A stretch of 15,763 bases of DNA from an uncultured Streptomyces sp. (GCA_946480485.1 CAMLJW010000075.1:1-15763); one strand, 5' to 3'; shown: positions 1-7,920, numbered from the stretch's first letter. Numbers and translations: made by a program. The notes: generated from the sequence alone by a model not told the origin.

Positions 1-898
1 CCACCAGGAAGACCCGGTCGGCGGCCCGGAACCGGTCGGCAACGAAGGGCCGCAGGGTCCAGCCGCGGTCCGCGAGCACCTCGAACGGCAGGTCCACGGC
101 GAGGGCACCACGGACCAGCGTCCTCGCGTCGGCGGATCCGCGGGGACCGTCGTCCGCGTCCGTCGTCAGCCGGTACAGCCCACGGCCGTCCAGCGCGCGG
201 ACGTGGAAGCGGGACGACGGCGACCCCATCAGTACGTAGCAGAGCGCGGCCCGTTCGCCGAGCCGGTCGCGCAGTTCGGGAGCGCGGAAGAGGATGTGCC
301 GCAAAGGCCGGGTGCCGTAGCGGGCGGGCGCCGCCACCCGGCATACCGCGCGGACGGCGGAGGACGCGCCGTCGCAGGCGACGAGATAGCGCGCGCGGAC
401 GGTCGTGACCTGCCCGCTGTCCAGGTCACGGACCACGGCGGCGATCCCGTCGTCGGCCGTGCGGAAGCTCTCCATCCGGTTGCGGAAGCGGATCGGCCCG
501 TGCGGGTGGACGCCCACGGCCCGGGCGAGCAGCGGCATCAGCCTGTGCTGTGGGCAGACCGCGTCCGGCTCCGGTGTGTGGGCGAAGGCAGGGCGAGCGG
601 CGGGGGTGCCGCGGCGCAGACGGTGCAGTTCGTGGCCACCTACCCGGGACACCCAGGCGATGTCGAGCGGGTGGTCGCCGGTGAGGCCCACCGCGCGGAT
701 CGCGTCCGTGAGACCGTGACGCCGGAGGATCTCCATGGAGCGTGAGCCCAGAGTGCTCACCGTCAGCGGCACCGATGAGGGGCCGCCTGCCTCGACGAGA
801 ACGAAGTCGATTCCCCGGTACCCGAGTTCGAGCGCCATCGCCATGCCGACCGGACCGCCGCCGACAATGAGGACATCCGCGTCATAGCTGTGGTTCAT
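1..898 (-). CDS. staC: RebC/StaC-type FAD-dependent monooxygenase, partial (C-terminal part beyond window edge)
   Basis: This enzyme acts on the oxidised chromopyrrolic acid intermediate and sets the oxidation state of the indolocarbazole pyrrole ring (StaC gives K252c, RebC gives arcyriaflavin). The 299 visible residues start at ATG 898, with GAAGAGG nine bases upstream. They show the FAD-binding GGGPVG (13-18), the subfamily signature GDHPLDIAW (74-82) followed by SRVGGHE, the CDGASS motif (175-180), and ILFRAPELR leading to DGRGLYRLT (Arg243). The reading frame leaves the window at RVFLV, just before the expected GDAAH FAD motif, so about 230 residues are missing compared with RebC (about 530). 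The match to RebC as I remember it is near-continuous. Oddities: the family arginine expected near residue 45-46 is absent (PLTVSTLG), and the residues reported to separate RebC from StaC are mixed here. It is divergent from staJ. Confidence 0.93.
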   Translation of the reverse strand, partial: MNHSYDADVLIVGGGPVGMAMALELGYRGIDFVLVEAGGPSSVPLTVSTLGSRSMEILRRHGLTDAIRAVGLTGDHPLDIAWVSRVGGHELHRLRRGTPAARPAFAHTPEPDAVCPQHRLMPLLARAVGVHPHGPIRFRNRMESFRTADDGIAAVVRDLDSGQVTTVRARYLVACDGASSAVRAVCRVAAPARYGTRPLRHILFRAPELRDRLGERAALCYVLMGSPSSRFHVRALDGRGLYRLTTDADDGPRGSADARTLVRGALAVDLPFEVLADRGWTLRPFVADRFRAADRVFLV

Positions 899-1131
899 CC
901 GTCCCGACCTCTTCGCAGGGCGCACCGTCGCGATTCAGTCTTCAGAGTCGGCCCGGGCCGCACATCCCCAGATCGGATGGCAGGTTTCGTCGCCGGGCGG
1001 CCGACCGGCGGGCTGTCCGGCGTGCCGAGCCGGCCAACCCCGCACATCGGTGCAGGCATCCGCGGGACATGCGTCGGATCCGGTGCGCGATGCCACGCTG
1101 GGGCCCTCGTTCGAGGAAGGAGCGACCACCC
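899..1131. promoter_or_regulatory. Divergent staC/staJ intergenic region
   Basis: These 233 bp separate the divergent starts of staC and staJ and must hold promoters for both. I see no convincing -10/-35 pair. The nine-base word CCGCACATC occurs twice in direct orientation (958-966 and 1040-1048, 82 bp apart), but in such GC-rich DNA this is weak evidence for an operator. Both genes have good ribosome binding sites at the edges (GAAGAGG for staC; AAGGAG at 1117-1122 for staJ). Confidence 0.5.
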
Positions 1132-2544
1132 ATGTTGCCGGAAACCACCATGGTCCCCGCCGCGCGGGGCCCGCTGATCCCTCGGGCAACCGGAGAACTG
1201 GCTGCCCGGCTGGCCCGCTCGGGGGCCGTGACCGACGTGGGCCACGACCTGCGCACCCGGGACGTCTCCGCGTGGCTGGGCTCGCGCCGCACCGCCCACG
1301 TCTTCCAGGTCGACCGGATTCCCTTCGCCGACCTGGACGCGTGGTCCTTCGCTCCGGAGACCGGCAACCTCAAGCACCGCAGCGGCCGCTTCTTCACCGT
1401 CGAGGGACTACACGTCGCGGTGGAGGACGGACCCGTCCCCGAGTGGGAGCAGCCGATCATCAGCCAACCGGAAATCGGCGTCCTCGGCATTCTGGCCAAG
1501 AAGTTCGACGGGGTGCTCCACTTCCTGATGCACGCCAAGATGGAGCCGGGCAACCCGAACCTGCTGCAGCTGTCTCCGACCGTGCAGGCGACCAGGAGCA
1601 ACTACACCCGTCAGCACCGGGGGGCCGGCGTCAAGTTCATCGAGTACTTCCTGGAGCCACGGCGCGGGCGGGTGCTCACCGATGTGCTCCAGTCGGAACA
1701 CGGCTCGTGGTTCCACCGCAAGTTCAACCGCAACATGATCGTCGAAACACTCGACGACGTCCCCTCGGACGACGACTTCCGCTGGCTGACGATCGGCCAG
1801 ATCGGCGCGCTGCTGAAGGAATCCAACGTCGTCAACATGGACGCCCGCACGGTCCTGGCCTGCGCCTCACCCGGACACGGCGAGTCCCGCGCGCTGCTCT
1901 CGGACACCGCCCTGCTGTCCTGGATCACCGAGCAGCGATCCCGGCACCGGGTGACGGCGCGGCGCATCCCGCTGCGGAGCGTCACCGGTTGGACGCGCGG
2001 AGACGAAGCGATCACCCATGACGCGGGCCGGTACTTCAGCGTGGTGGCGGTCCGGGTCCGAGCCGGAAACCGGGAGGTCACCAGCTGGACGCAGCCGCTG
2101 TTCGCGCCGTACGGACTGGGGGTGAGCGCGTTCCTGGTCCGCCGGATCGACGGGGTGCCGCACCTGCTGGCACACGCCCGGGTGGAAGCGGGCTTCCTCA
2201 CCATGACGGAGTTGGGGCCCACCGTGCAATACACCCCCTCGAACTACGCCCATCTCCCCGAGGAGAAGCGTCCGCCCTTCCTCGACCTGGTGCTCGGTGC
2301 CGACCGCGAGCGGATCCTCTACGAGGCCGTCCACTCGGAAGAGGGCGGTCGCTTCCTGGACGCGCAGAGCCGCTGTCTGTTCGTCGAGGTGGACGAGTCG
2401 GAGGTCCCGCTGGTCCCGCCGACCGGCTACCAATGGGTCACCCCCGGCCAGTTGTGCGATCTGGCCCGGCACGGCGGCTACGTCAACGTACAGGCGCGGA
2501 CGCTGCTCGCCTGTCTCAATACGGGTGCGGTGCGCTGCGCATGA
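1132..2544 (+). CDS. staJ: NDP-hexose 2,3-dehydratase (StaJ-like)
   Basis: This 470-residue protein belongs to the NDP-hexose 2,3-dehydratase family (TylX3/OleV/StaJ), which removes the C2 hydroxyl of dTDP-4-keto-6-deoxyglucose and is the committing step to 2-deoxysugars. The family's internal duplication is plain. One half runs from Trp71 with RFFTVEG, GVLHFLMHAK and LSPTVQATRSNY; the second runs from Trp287 with RYFSVVAV, GVPHLLAHAR and LGPTVQYTPSNY. Each half ends with a matching WLTIGQ or WVTPGQ segment and an ARTxLAC motif. I chose ATG 1132 because AAGGAG (1117-1122) lies nine bases upstream; an in-frame ATG at 1069 would add 21 residues unlike the family. The length is typical. The stop overlaps the staK start (ATGA), so the two are translationally coupled. 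Confidence 0.95.
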   Translation: MLPETTMVPAARGPLIPRATGELAARLARSGAVTDVGHDLRTRDVSAWLGSRRTAHVFQVDRIPFADLDAWSFAPETGNLKHRSGRFFTVEGLHVAVEDGPVPEWEQPIISQPEIGVLGILAKKFDGVLHFLMHAKMEPGNPNLLQLSPTVQATRSNYTRQHRGAGVKFIEYFLEPRRGRVLTDVLQSEHGSWFHRKFNRNMIVETLDDVPSDDDFRWLTIGQIGALLKESNVVNMDARTVLACASPGHGESRALLSDTALLSWITEQRSRHRVTARRIPLRSVTGWTRGDEAITHDAGRYFSVVAVRVRAGNREVTSWTQPLFAPYGLGVSAFLVRRIDGVPHLLAHARVEAGFLTMTELGPTVQYTPSNYAHLPEEKRPPFLDLVLGADRERILYEAVHSEEGGRFLDAQSRCLFVEVDESEVPLVPPTGYQWVTPGQLCDLARHGGYVNVQARTLLACLNTGAVRCA

Positions 2545-3563
2545 CATCGATACGTCTCGGGGTACTGGGCTGTGCCGACATCGCCCGCCGCCGCGTCCTG
2601 CCGGCCGCGGTCGCCGCACCGGAGGTGGAGGTGGTCGCGGTCGCGAGCCGCGACCGCGTGAAGGCGAGCCTGACCGCGGCGGAGTTCGGCTGCCGTCCGG
2701 TCGTGGGCTACGCCGAGCTGCTGGAGCGGGATGACGTGGACGCGGTGTACGTGCCGCTGCCGGCGGCCCTGCACGCCGAGTGGGTCGAGGCGGGCCTGCG
2801 CGCGGGCAAGCACGTCCTCGCGGAGAAGCCGCTGACCACCGACCTCACGCGGACCGCCGAACTCGTCGCGCTGGCGCGCTCCCTGAGACTGGCGCTGTGG
2901 GAGAACGTTATGTTCGTCCACCACTCCCAGCACCGCGAGGTACGGCGCGTCCTCGCGTCCGGGGCCATCGGGGAGCCGAGGTTCTTCCGTTCCGCCTTCG
3001 CCGTCCCCCGGCGGCCGAAGGACGATATCCGCCACCGTGCCGACCTGGGCGGCGGTGCCCTGTGGGATACCGGGGTCTACCCGCTCCGGGCGGCGCAGCA
3101 CTTCCTAGGCGGACAGCTGCGCACCGTTGGTGCCACGCGAGTGGTGGATCCGCGGGCGGGGGTGGATGTCTGCGGCGCCGCACTGCTGCGGTCCCGCGAC
3201 GGGGTGAGCGCGCACCTGTCCTACGGCCTCGACAACGCGTACCAGTCCCTGTACGAACTGTGGGGCAGCGAGGGCCGGATCGTGGTCGAGCGGGCCTTCA
3301 CCCCGGCCGCGGACCACCGGCCGGAGGTGCGGCTCTTCCGCGGCACGGGAATGGAAACGATCCGGCTCGACGCCGACGACCAGGTCTCACGCACACTGGC
3401 GGGCTTCGCGGCGGCAGTGCGCGAGGACCCTGGGCCCGACCCGCACATCGTGCCGTTGGCCCGGCTGCTGGAGAACGTCCGCCGCGCGGCGGACGGCACC
3501 CCGGACGAGGCCTTACGGGGTCAGACGCGGGCGGCTCCCTCGATCTCCCGGCACCGTGCGTAG
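2541..3563 (+). CDS. staK: NDP-sugar 3-ketoreductase, Gfo/Idh/MocA family (StaK-like)
   Basis: A 340-residue NAD(P)H-dependent reductase expected to reduce the 3-keto group left by the 2,3-dehydratase, giving a 4-keto-2,6-dideoxy sugar. The N-terminal Rossmann segment is GVLGCADIAR (7-16). AEKPLTTDL (94-102) carries the EKP motif, and the later GGGALWDTGVYP matches the C-terminal catalytic region of the family. Whether C3 is reduced to the axial or equatorial alcohol cannot be read from sequence. It starts at ATG 2541 inside the staJ stop. Leu325 is encoded by TTA (3513-3515), the only in-frame TTA I found in any gene here, which suggests bldA control. The last 43 bases overlap the 3' end of the minus-strand staE, so the tail RAAPSISRHRA is probably not constrained. 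Confidence 0.93.
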   Translation: MTSIRLGVLGCADIARRRVLPAAVAAPEVEVVAVASRDRVKASLTAAEFGCRPVVGYAELLERDDVDAVYVPLPAALHAEWVEAGLRAGKHVLAEKPLTTDLTRTAELVALARSLRLALWENVMFVHHSQHREVRRVLASGAIGEPRFFRSAFAVPRRPKDDIRHRADLGGGALWDTGVYPLRAAQHFLGGQLRTVGATRVVDPRAGVDVCGAALLRSRDGVSAHLSYGLDNAYQSLYELWGSEGRIVVERAFTPAADHRPEVRLFRGTGMETIRLDADDQVSRTLAGFAAAVREDPGPDPHIVPLARLLENVRRAADGTPDEALRGQTRAAPSISRHRA

Positions 3564-4123
3564 TCGGGCAGCAGTCCCCGCTGGTGCGCCTCGGCCAGGG
3601 TGATCGCGGCGCGGTCCCGCTCGGACACCACGGGGTCGATGTCCTCGGGGATGGGGAGGGCCAGCTCCGGATCGAGGACGGAGACAGCGAGTTCGACGCT
3701 CGGCACATACCGTGCGGACAGCATGTACGACATGACGGTGTGGTCCGTCAGCGCGACGAAGGCGTGGCCCACGCCGTGGGGGAAGTAGACGGCGCGGAAC
3801 TCTTGTTGGTTCATCGGCACCGCGTCCCACCGGCCGAAGGTGGGCGAGCCGACCCTGAGGTCGATCACGATGTCCAGTGCCTCGCCGGCGGCGCAGTACA
3901 CGTACTTCGCGACGCCGGGCGGGGTCACCGTGTAGTGGACCCCCCGGACCACGCCACGGCGGGACAAGCTGTGGTTGGTCTGCGCGACGGGGAACAGCGG
4001 GCCGCCGTGGGCCGCCATGAACGCCGCTTCCTGGAACGGGGAGACGAACAGGCCCCGGTCGTCGGTGAACGCGGGAGCTGTGAACTCCAGGGCTCCGTCG
4101 ACGGCGAGCTTGCGTGATTCCAT
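3521..4123 (-). CDS. staE: dTDP-4-keto-6-deoxyhexose epimerase, RmlC family (StaE-like)
   Basis: A 200-residue cupin of the RmlC family that epimerises a dTDP-4-keto-6-deoxysugar at C5 or C3 and C5, turning the D-series into the L-series. Visible signatures are DDRGLFVSPF (21-30), VVRGVHY with the catalytic-type His63, the DIVIDLRVGSPTFGRW block (84-99), GVGHAFVALTD with His120, and the closing RGLLPDY. Length and ends match the family. It starts at ATG 4123 with GGAGGA only three bases upstream, a short but usable spacing. It is transcribed against its neighbours and converges on staK with a 43-bp overlap, leaving no room for a terminator between them. With the Rml genes at 11.6-14.6 kb it completes an L-deoxysugar pathway. 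Confidence 0.95.
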   Translation of the reverse strand: MESRKLAVDGALEFTAPAFTDDRGLFVSPFQEAAFMAAHGGPLFPVAQTNHSLSRRGVVRGVHYTVTPPGVAKYVYCAAGEALDIVIDLRVGSPTFGRWDAVPMNQQEFRAVYFPHGVGHAFVALTDHTVMSYMLSARYVPSVELAVSVLDPELALPIPEDIDPVVSERDRAAITLAEAHQRGLLPDYARCREIEGAARV

Positions 4124-4416
4124 GTGTCCTCCGCTGGGTCTGGCCGACTGGCCGGGCGCGGCCTTCGAGGCTGCCTCCCCCGTTGCGCCCGTCCACCCGG
4201 TTCCCCACCGAACCCACGCGTTCGTGCGGGGTACCGCGTCGTCCCGGGCCCGCGGGCGGCCTCGCCGCTACCCACGGCCGGCGCCCATGGGGGATGTGGG
4301 GCGCGCGCGGGTGCGCGAAGGATGGTCGGTATCGGCGGTCCCTGCGGGCAGGGGCCGCCCACCGGTGCCGGGGCACAGGTCCACGGCGGAACAGACGAAC
4401 CCAGGGGCTGTCCAGC
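4124..4416. promoter_or_regulatory. Divergent staE/staD intergenic region
   Basis: These 293 bp lie between the divergent staE and staD starts and should carry the promoters of both, including the likely main promoter for the long rightward gene run. No -10/-35 pair stands out. The notable structure is the strong inverted repeat at 4334-4359, listed separately. No small coding region is supported here. Confidence 0.5.
4334..4359 (+). promoter_or_regulatory. Inverted repeat/hairpin upstream of staD
   Basis: Arms GGCGGTCCCTG (4334-4344) and CAGGGGCCGCC (4349-4359) flank a four-base spacer. They are complementary over 11 positions with a single G-T pair. The repeat lies 57 bp before the staD GTG, so it is either in the 5' leader as an RNA hairpin or an operator just upstream of the transcript start. 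It is too far from the staD ribosome binding site (4403-4407) to mask it directly. Confidence 0.55.
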
Positions 4417-7400
4417 GTGAGCGTCTTCGAACTGCCGCGGCTGCACTTCAGCGGAACGGCGACAACCCATCTTCCGACCGGCCCACGCGGCGGCCTGGTC
4501 GATCTGGCGACGAACACGGCGCTCACCGCCGACGGCCGGCCGTTCCCGGCCGACCGGCCGCCCACCGAGTACCACGACTACCTGGACCGGCTCGGCCCGA
4601 GGTTCGACGCCGAGGGCCGCCTCACGCCGGACGGGCCGTTCAGCGCGGCCCGGGGGGAGAACTTCGCAGGCAGCGGCCACTTCTCGATCGACGCGCGCAT
4701 CACCGGCGTGGAGACCGGCCCCGGACGCGTCGACGTCGCCGACTCGGTGGCCGGCCGGTGTGTCGACATGTGGGGGCACTACAACGAGTACCTGGCCACG
4801 ACGGCGAACCGGGCGCGGGTGTTCGACGTGGACCCCGCCTCGGATTGGACGACGACGCTCATGGTGGGGCAGTTCTGCTTCGGCCGGAGCGGGCGCTCCC
4901 ACGACACCGGATACATGGCCAGCGGAACGGTCCACGGCTTCCAGCCCCCGCGCTGGCTCAACCTCCGGCACGTCCGGGCGTTCGAGGAGCACGTCCTGGC
5001 GAAGCGGCTGCGCCGCTCCGTCGTCCACCAGTTCGTGGTCGCCACAGACGACGGCCTGGCATGGCTGGACGAGACGGACGCCTCGCCCGCCGTACGGCGG
5101 TTGCGCGAGGTGGTGGCGTCGGACGAGTACGGCGGTCTCGTCGTCCAGTTCGCGCTGAGCCACATGACACCGCCGCAGGCGCCCGACCGGCCGAGCCAGT
5201 GGCACCTGCGCGGGACCATCGCCCCCTGGCGCCCGGACGAGCTCGCGACCTACCCGGCGGGGCGGCTGCTCGTACCGGACCGGGACGAGGAGGGCGCTCG
5301 GGCCGAGGGCCCGCACATCATGACCGTCGCGCTGACGGACGGGCACGCGACCTTCAACATGATCAGCGCGCTGCCCTCGCTGCGCCGCGCCGACCTGGCC
5401 GAGCCGCCCGCCCCGGTCGACCTGGGCGACCTGGAGCTGCGCGGCGCCGACACCGGGCGACTCGTGGCCCGGCTGCCCAGGGAGGCATACCTCGGCGAGG
5501 AGTACCACCTGACCAGCGGCATCGTCACGGTGCCCAGCGAGCTCACCGCCGAGACCATGGGCGAGGAGGCGCTGTGTCTGGTCCTGGCGGACTGCTCCGG
5601 CGGACGGCCGCGACTACGCGAGCGGGAGGTCAACGTCCAGGCCGACGAGGCGAGCCTCATCGTGGAACACCCTCGCGACGCCGGCGACCGGGACCATGAC
5701 GTCGAGATCGCGGTCAGGTCCTACGTACGGGGCCGTCCGGCGCCCGTTTCAGGGATCGCGGTACGGCAGTTCTTCAACCCTGCGGCACTCCCCCGCGACC
5801 CCGCCGCGCGCTCCGCCGAGGCCCGCTGCACCGATGTCGCTGTCGCGCGGCTGCGGCCCGGCAGGCTCGGGGAGTCCGGTGCCTGGTCGGACACCTGTGA
5901 CCTCGGCACGGACACCACGGGGCGGGGGTGGTTCACGCTGCGAGGAGCGCGGGCCGGCACCGCCCGGGTCCTGATGTCCACCGGCCCGGACGACATACCC
6001 TGCGACACCGGGCGCGTCGGCTCCGCCGCTCTCGGCCACGACCACGCCGACACCCTCGGATTCTGGCCCGGCGCCGGACACCTGTCGCTGCGCGTGCTCC
6101 CCGACGACTGGCCTCCGGCCGACGCCCAGCAGCCGGACGACGTGACGTTCCAGCAGGTCTACACGGAGGTCTTCGCCTACTACGAGCAGGTGTACTCGTT
6201 CATGAAGGCGGAGGTCTTCGCACTGACAGACTCGTGCCGGGTGGAGACCTACGCCCAGCTCATTTGGCAGATGTGCGATCCCCGCAACAAGGCCAGGACG
6301 TACTACATGCCGCCCACCAGGGACCTGACGCGCCCCAAGGCGGAGCTGCTGCTGAGCTTCCTGAGGACCCAGCAGAAGCCGCGCGAGGTGACCCGAATCC
6401 TGCCTCCGTCGCACCGGCCGGACGGCGGAATCCGCAGCCGGGGGGAGCTGGTCACCGCACTGCGCCAAGCGGTCACCCTCGAACTTGCCGTCATGCTCCA
6501 GTACCTGTACGCGGCCTACTCGGTACCCGCCCACGGCACGGCCCTGACGTACGTACGGGAAGGGCTGTGGACACCCGAGCAGCTCCGGCTCGTCTGCGGG
6601 GACGGCGGCAGGACGCCGGATGGTGGGATCCGCGGCACGCTGCTGGAGGTCGCCCGCGAGGAGATGATCCACTTCCTGCTCGCCAACAACATCCTCATGG
6701 CGATCGGCGAACCGTTCTTCGTCCCGACGGTCGACTTCGGCACCGTCAACTGCGAGCTGGACGTGCCGCTGGACTTCTCTCTGGAGGCACTGGGCCGGGG
6801 CAGCGTCGAGCGGTTCCTCCTGATCGAGCAGCCCGACGACCACGTGGGCGAGGTACGGCTCGGCGACACGCCCACAGCGACCGCCGACCGTGAGGGGGTG
6901 GGCTACGGCTCGATCAGCGAGCTGTACGGAAACATCCGCGAAGGACTGCAGCGCGTCCCGGATCTCTTCCTCGTCGAGCCCGGCAGGGGCGGCGGGGAGC
7001 ACCACCTCTTCCTGCGCGAGTCGATCAACCACCGGCACCCCGACTACCAGCTCCAGGTGGATGACCTGCGCAGCGCGCTGTTCGCCGTCGACGTCATCAC
7101 CGAGCAGGGGGAGGGCGGTGTGCTGACGGAGGAGAGCGAGGAGGAGTCACACTACACCGCCTTCCTGCGGATCGCCGACGTCCTGGCGAGCGAGCCCCTC
7201 GCCACACCGGGCGGTCCGGGCCGACGACGGTGGAGCCCGGCGTACCCGGTGGTGCGCAACCCCACGCTGCGCCGCGGGGACCACGTGCTCCAGACGGTCA
7301 CCGATCCGGACGCCCGCGCGGTCATGCGGTTGTTCAACCGCGCCTACTTCCTGACCCTGCAACTGATGGCACAGCACTTCGGCGAGGGTCCCGACCGCAG

Positions 7401-7695
7401 CCTGCGCAGGTCCGACCTGATGAACGGCGCCATCGACGTGATGACGGGCATCATGCGTCCGCTGGCCGAACTCCTGGTCACCCTGCCCTCGGGCCATCGC
7501 GGCACGACCGCCGGACCGTCGTTCGAGCTGGACTCCCAGCCCGCCTGTGTCTCCCGCCCGGACGTGGCTCGACGCGGCATCGCGCTGCGCTTCGACCACC
7601 TCGCCGCGGTCTGCCGCAAGAACCCCCTGGTCCCGACGCGGGTGGCCGAACTGAGCGCCTTCTGGGCAGACCACTTCCGCCCCGCCGACTCCTGA
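4417..7695 (+). CDS. staD: Chromopyrrolic acid synthase (StaD/RebD, VioB family)
   Basis: This 1092-residue protein couples two molecules derived from indole-3-pyruvate imine (made from tryptophan by an RebO/StaO oxidase, not in this window) into chromopyrrolic acid, the indolocarbazole precursor. The N-terminus SVFELPRLHFSG and the segments WGHYNEYLATTANRAR, QFALSHMTPPQ and YPAGRLL align with VioB as I remember it. The C-terminal half carries the ferritin-like part: LELAVMLQYLYAAYS (688-702), REEMIH (747-752) and GGEHHLFL (859-866), followed by LMNGAIDVMTGIMRPL. I chose GTG 4417 because AGGGG (4403-4407) sits nine bases upstream and the N-terminus then matches the family. It is somewhat longer than RebD and VioB (about 1000), mainly in the middle region before LRVLPDDWPP. 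It is the first gene of the rightward run. Confidence 0.96.
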   Translation: MSVFELPRLHFSGTATTHLPTGPRGGLVDLATNTALTADGRPFPADRPPTEYHDYLDRLGPRFDAEGRLTPDGPFSAARGENFAGSGHFSIDARITGVETGPGRVDVADSVAGRCVDMWGHYNEYLATTANRARVFDVDPASDWTTTLMVGQFCFGRSGRSHDTGYMASGTVHGFQPPRWLNLRHVRAFEEHVLAKRLRRSVVHQFVVATDDGLAWLDETDASPAVRRLREVVASDEYGGLVVQFALSHMTPPQAPDRPSQWHLRGTIAPWRPDELATYPAGRLLVPDRDEEGARAEGPHIMTVALTDGHATFNMISALPSLRRADLAEPPAPVDLGDLELRGADTGRLVARLPREAYLGEEYHLTSGIVTVPSELTAETMGEEALCLVLADCSGGRPRLREREVNVQADEASLIVEHPRDAGDRDHDVEIAVRSYVRGRPAPVSGIAVRQFFNPAALPRDPAARSAEARCTDVAVARLRPGRLGESGAWSDTCDLGTDTTGRGWFTLRGARAGTARVLMSTGPDDIPCDTGRVGSAALGHDHADTLGFWPGAGHLSLRVLPDDWPPADAQQPDDVTFQQVYTEVFAYYEQVYSFMKAEVFALTDSCRVETYAQLIWQMCDPRNKARTYYMPPTRDLTRPKAELLLSFLRTQQKPREVTRILPPSHRPDGGIRSRGELVTALRQAVTLELAVMLQYLYAAYSVPAHGTALTYVREGLWTPEQLRLVCGDGGRTPDGGIRGTLLEVAREEMIHFLLANNILMAIGEPFFVPTVDFGTVNCELDVPLDFSLEALGRGSVERFLLIEQPDDHVGEVRLGDTPTATADREGVGYGSISELYGNIREGLQRVPDLFLVEPGRGGGEHHLFLRESINHRHPDYQLQVDDLRSALFAVDVITEQGEGGVLTEESEEESHYTAFLRIADVLASEPLATPGGPGRRRWSPAYPVVRNPTLRRGDHVLQTVTDPDARAVMRLFNRAYFLTLQLMAQHFGEGPDRSLRRSDLMNGAIDVMTGIMRPLAELLVTLPSGHRGTTAGPSFELDSQPACVSRPDVARRGIALRFDHLAAVCRKNPLVPTRVAELSAFWADHFRPADS

Positions 7696-7759
7696 ACGCA
7701 TCCAAGCGGACGCCCCCGGCGTACTCGGACGCGCATTGGGGTGGACGGCGTTCCGACCC

Positions 7760-7810
7760 GAAGCGGTGCGCCACCCCGCCTGAATGAGGGGTTCTCCAAG
7801 GCCCCGCTTC
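7760..7810. repeat. Nested dyad downstream of staD
   Basis: GAAGCGG (7760-7766) pairs with CCGCTTC (7804-7810). Inside it, ACCCC (7773-7777) pairs with GGGGT (7788-7792). It lies in the 225-bp gap between staD and the methyltransferase and could fold as a two-tier hairpin 64 bases after the staD stop. No T-run follows. The stems are short and the loops long, so a terminator or attenuator role is only a possibility. Confidence 0.3.
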
Positions 7811-7860
7811 CGCGCGCTCCGCGCGACGCGATGCTGTCGTGTGCGCCAGGCGTTCACCAG

Positions 7861-7893
7861 CCCCTCGGCCGTGCCCCTCGGCCGTGCCCCTCG
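7861..7893 (+). repeat. 13-bp tandem repeat, about 2.5 copies
   Basis: CCCCTCGGCCGTG occurs at 7861-7873 and again at 7874-7886 without change, followed by a third partial copy CCCCTCG (7887-7893). The tract ends 27 bp before the methyltransferase ATG, in its leader or promoter region, just upstream of the ribosome binding site. Identical copies suggest recent slippage duplication. Confidence 0.9.
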
Positions 7894-7920
7894 CACCCAT
7901 CGATCCGAAAGGCTGTTGCC

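Noticed and set aside
991..1010. CGCCGG/CCGGCG dyad between staC and staJ
   Set aside because: Six-base GC-only arms are commonplace in this composition.
958..1048. CCGCACATC direct repeats, and CACATCCCC shared (inverted) with 4290-4298, as regulator sites
   Set aside because: Nine-base matches between GC-rich intergenic regions of 230-290 bp are expected by chance about this often, and no longer match surrounds them.
3925..5508. Long open frame on the minus strand across staE and staD
   Set aside because: It is a high-GC shadow of genuine genes in other frames, with Arg/Pro/Gly-rich sequence and no recognisable motif.
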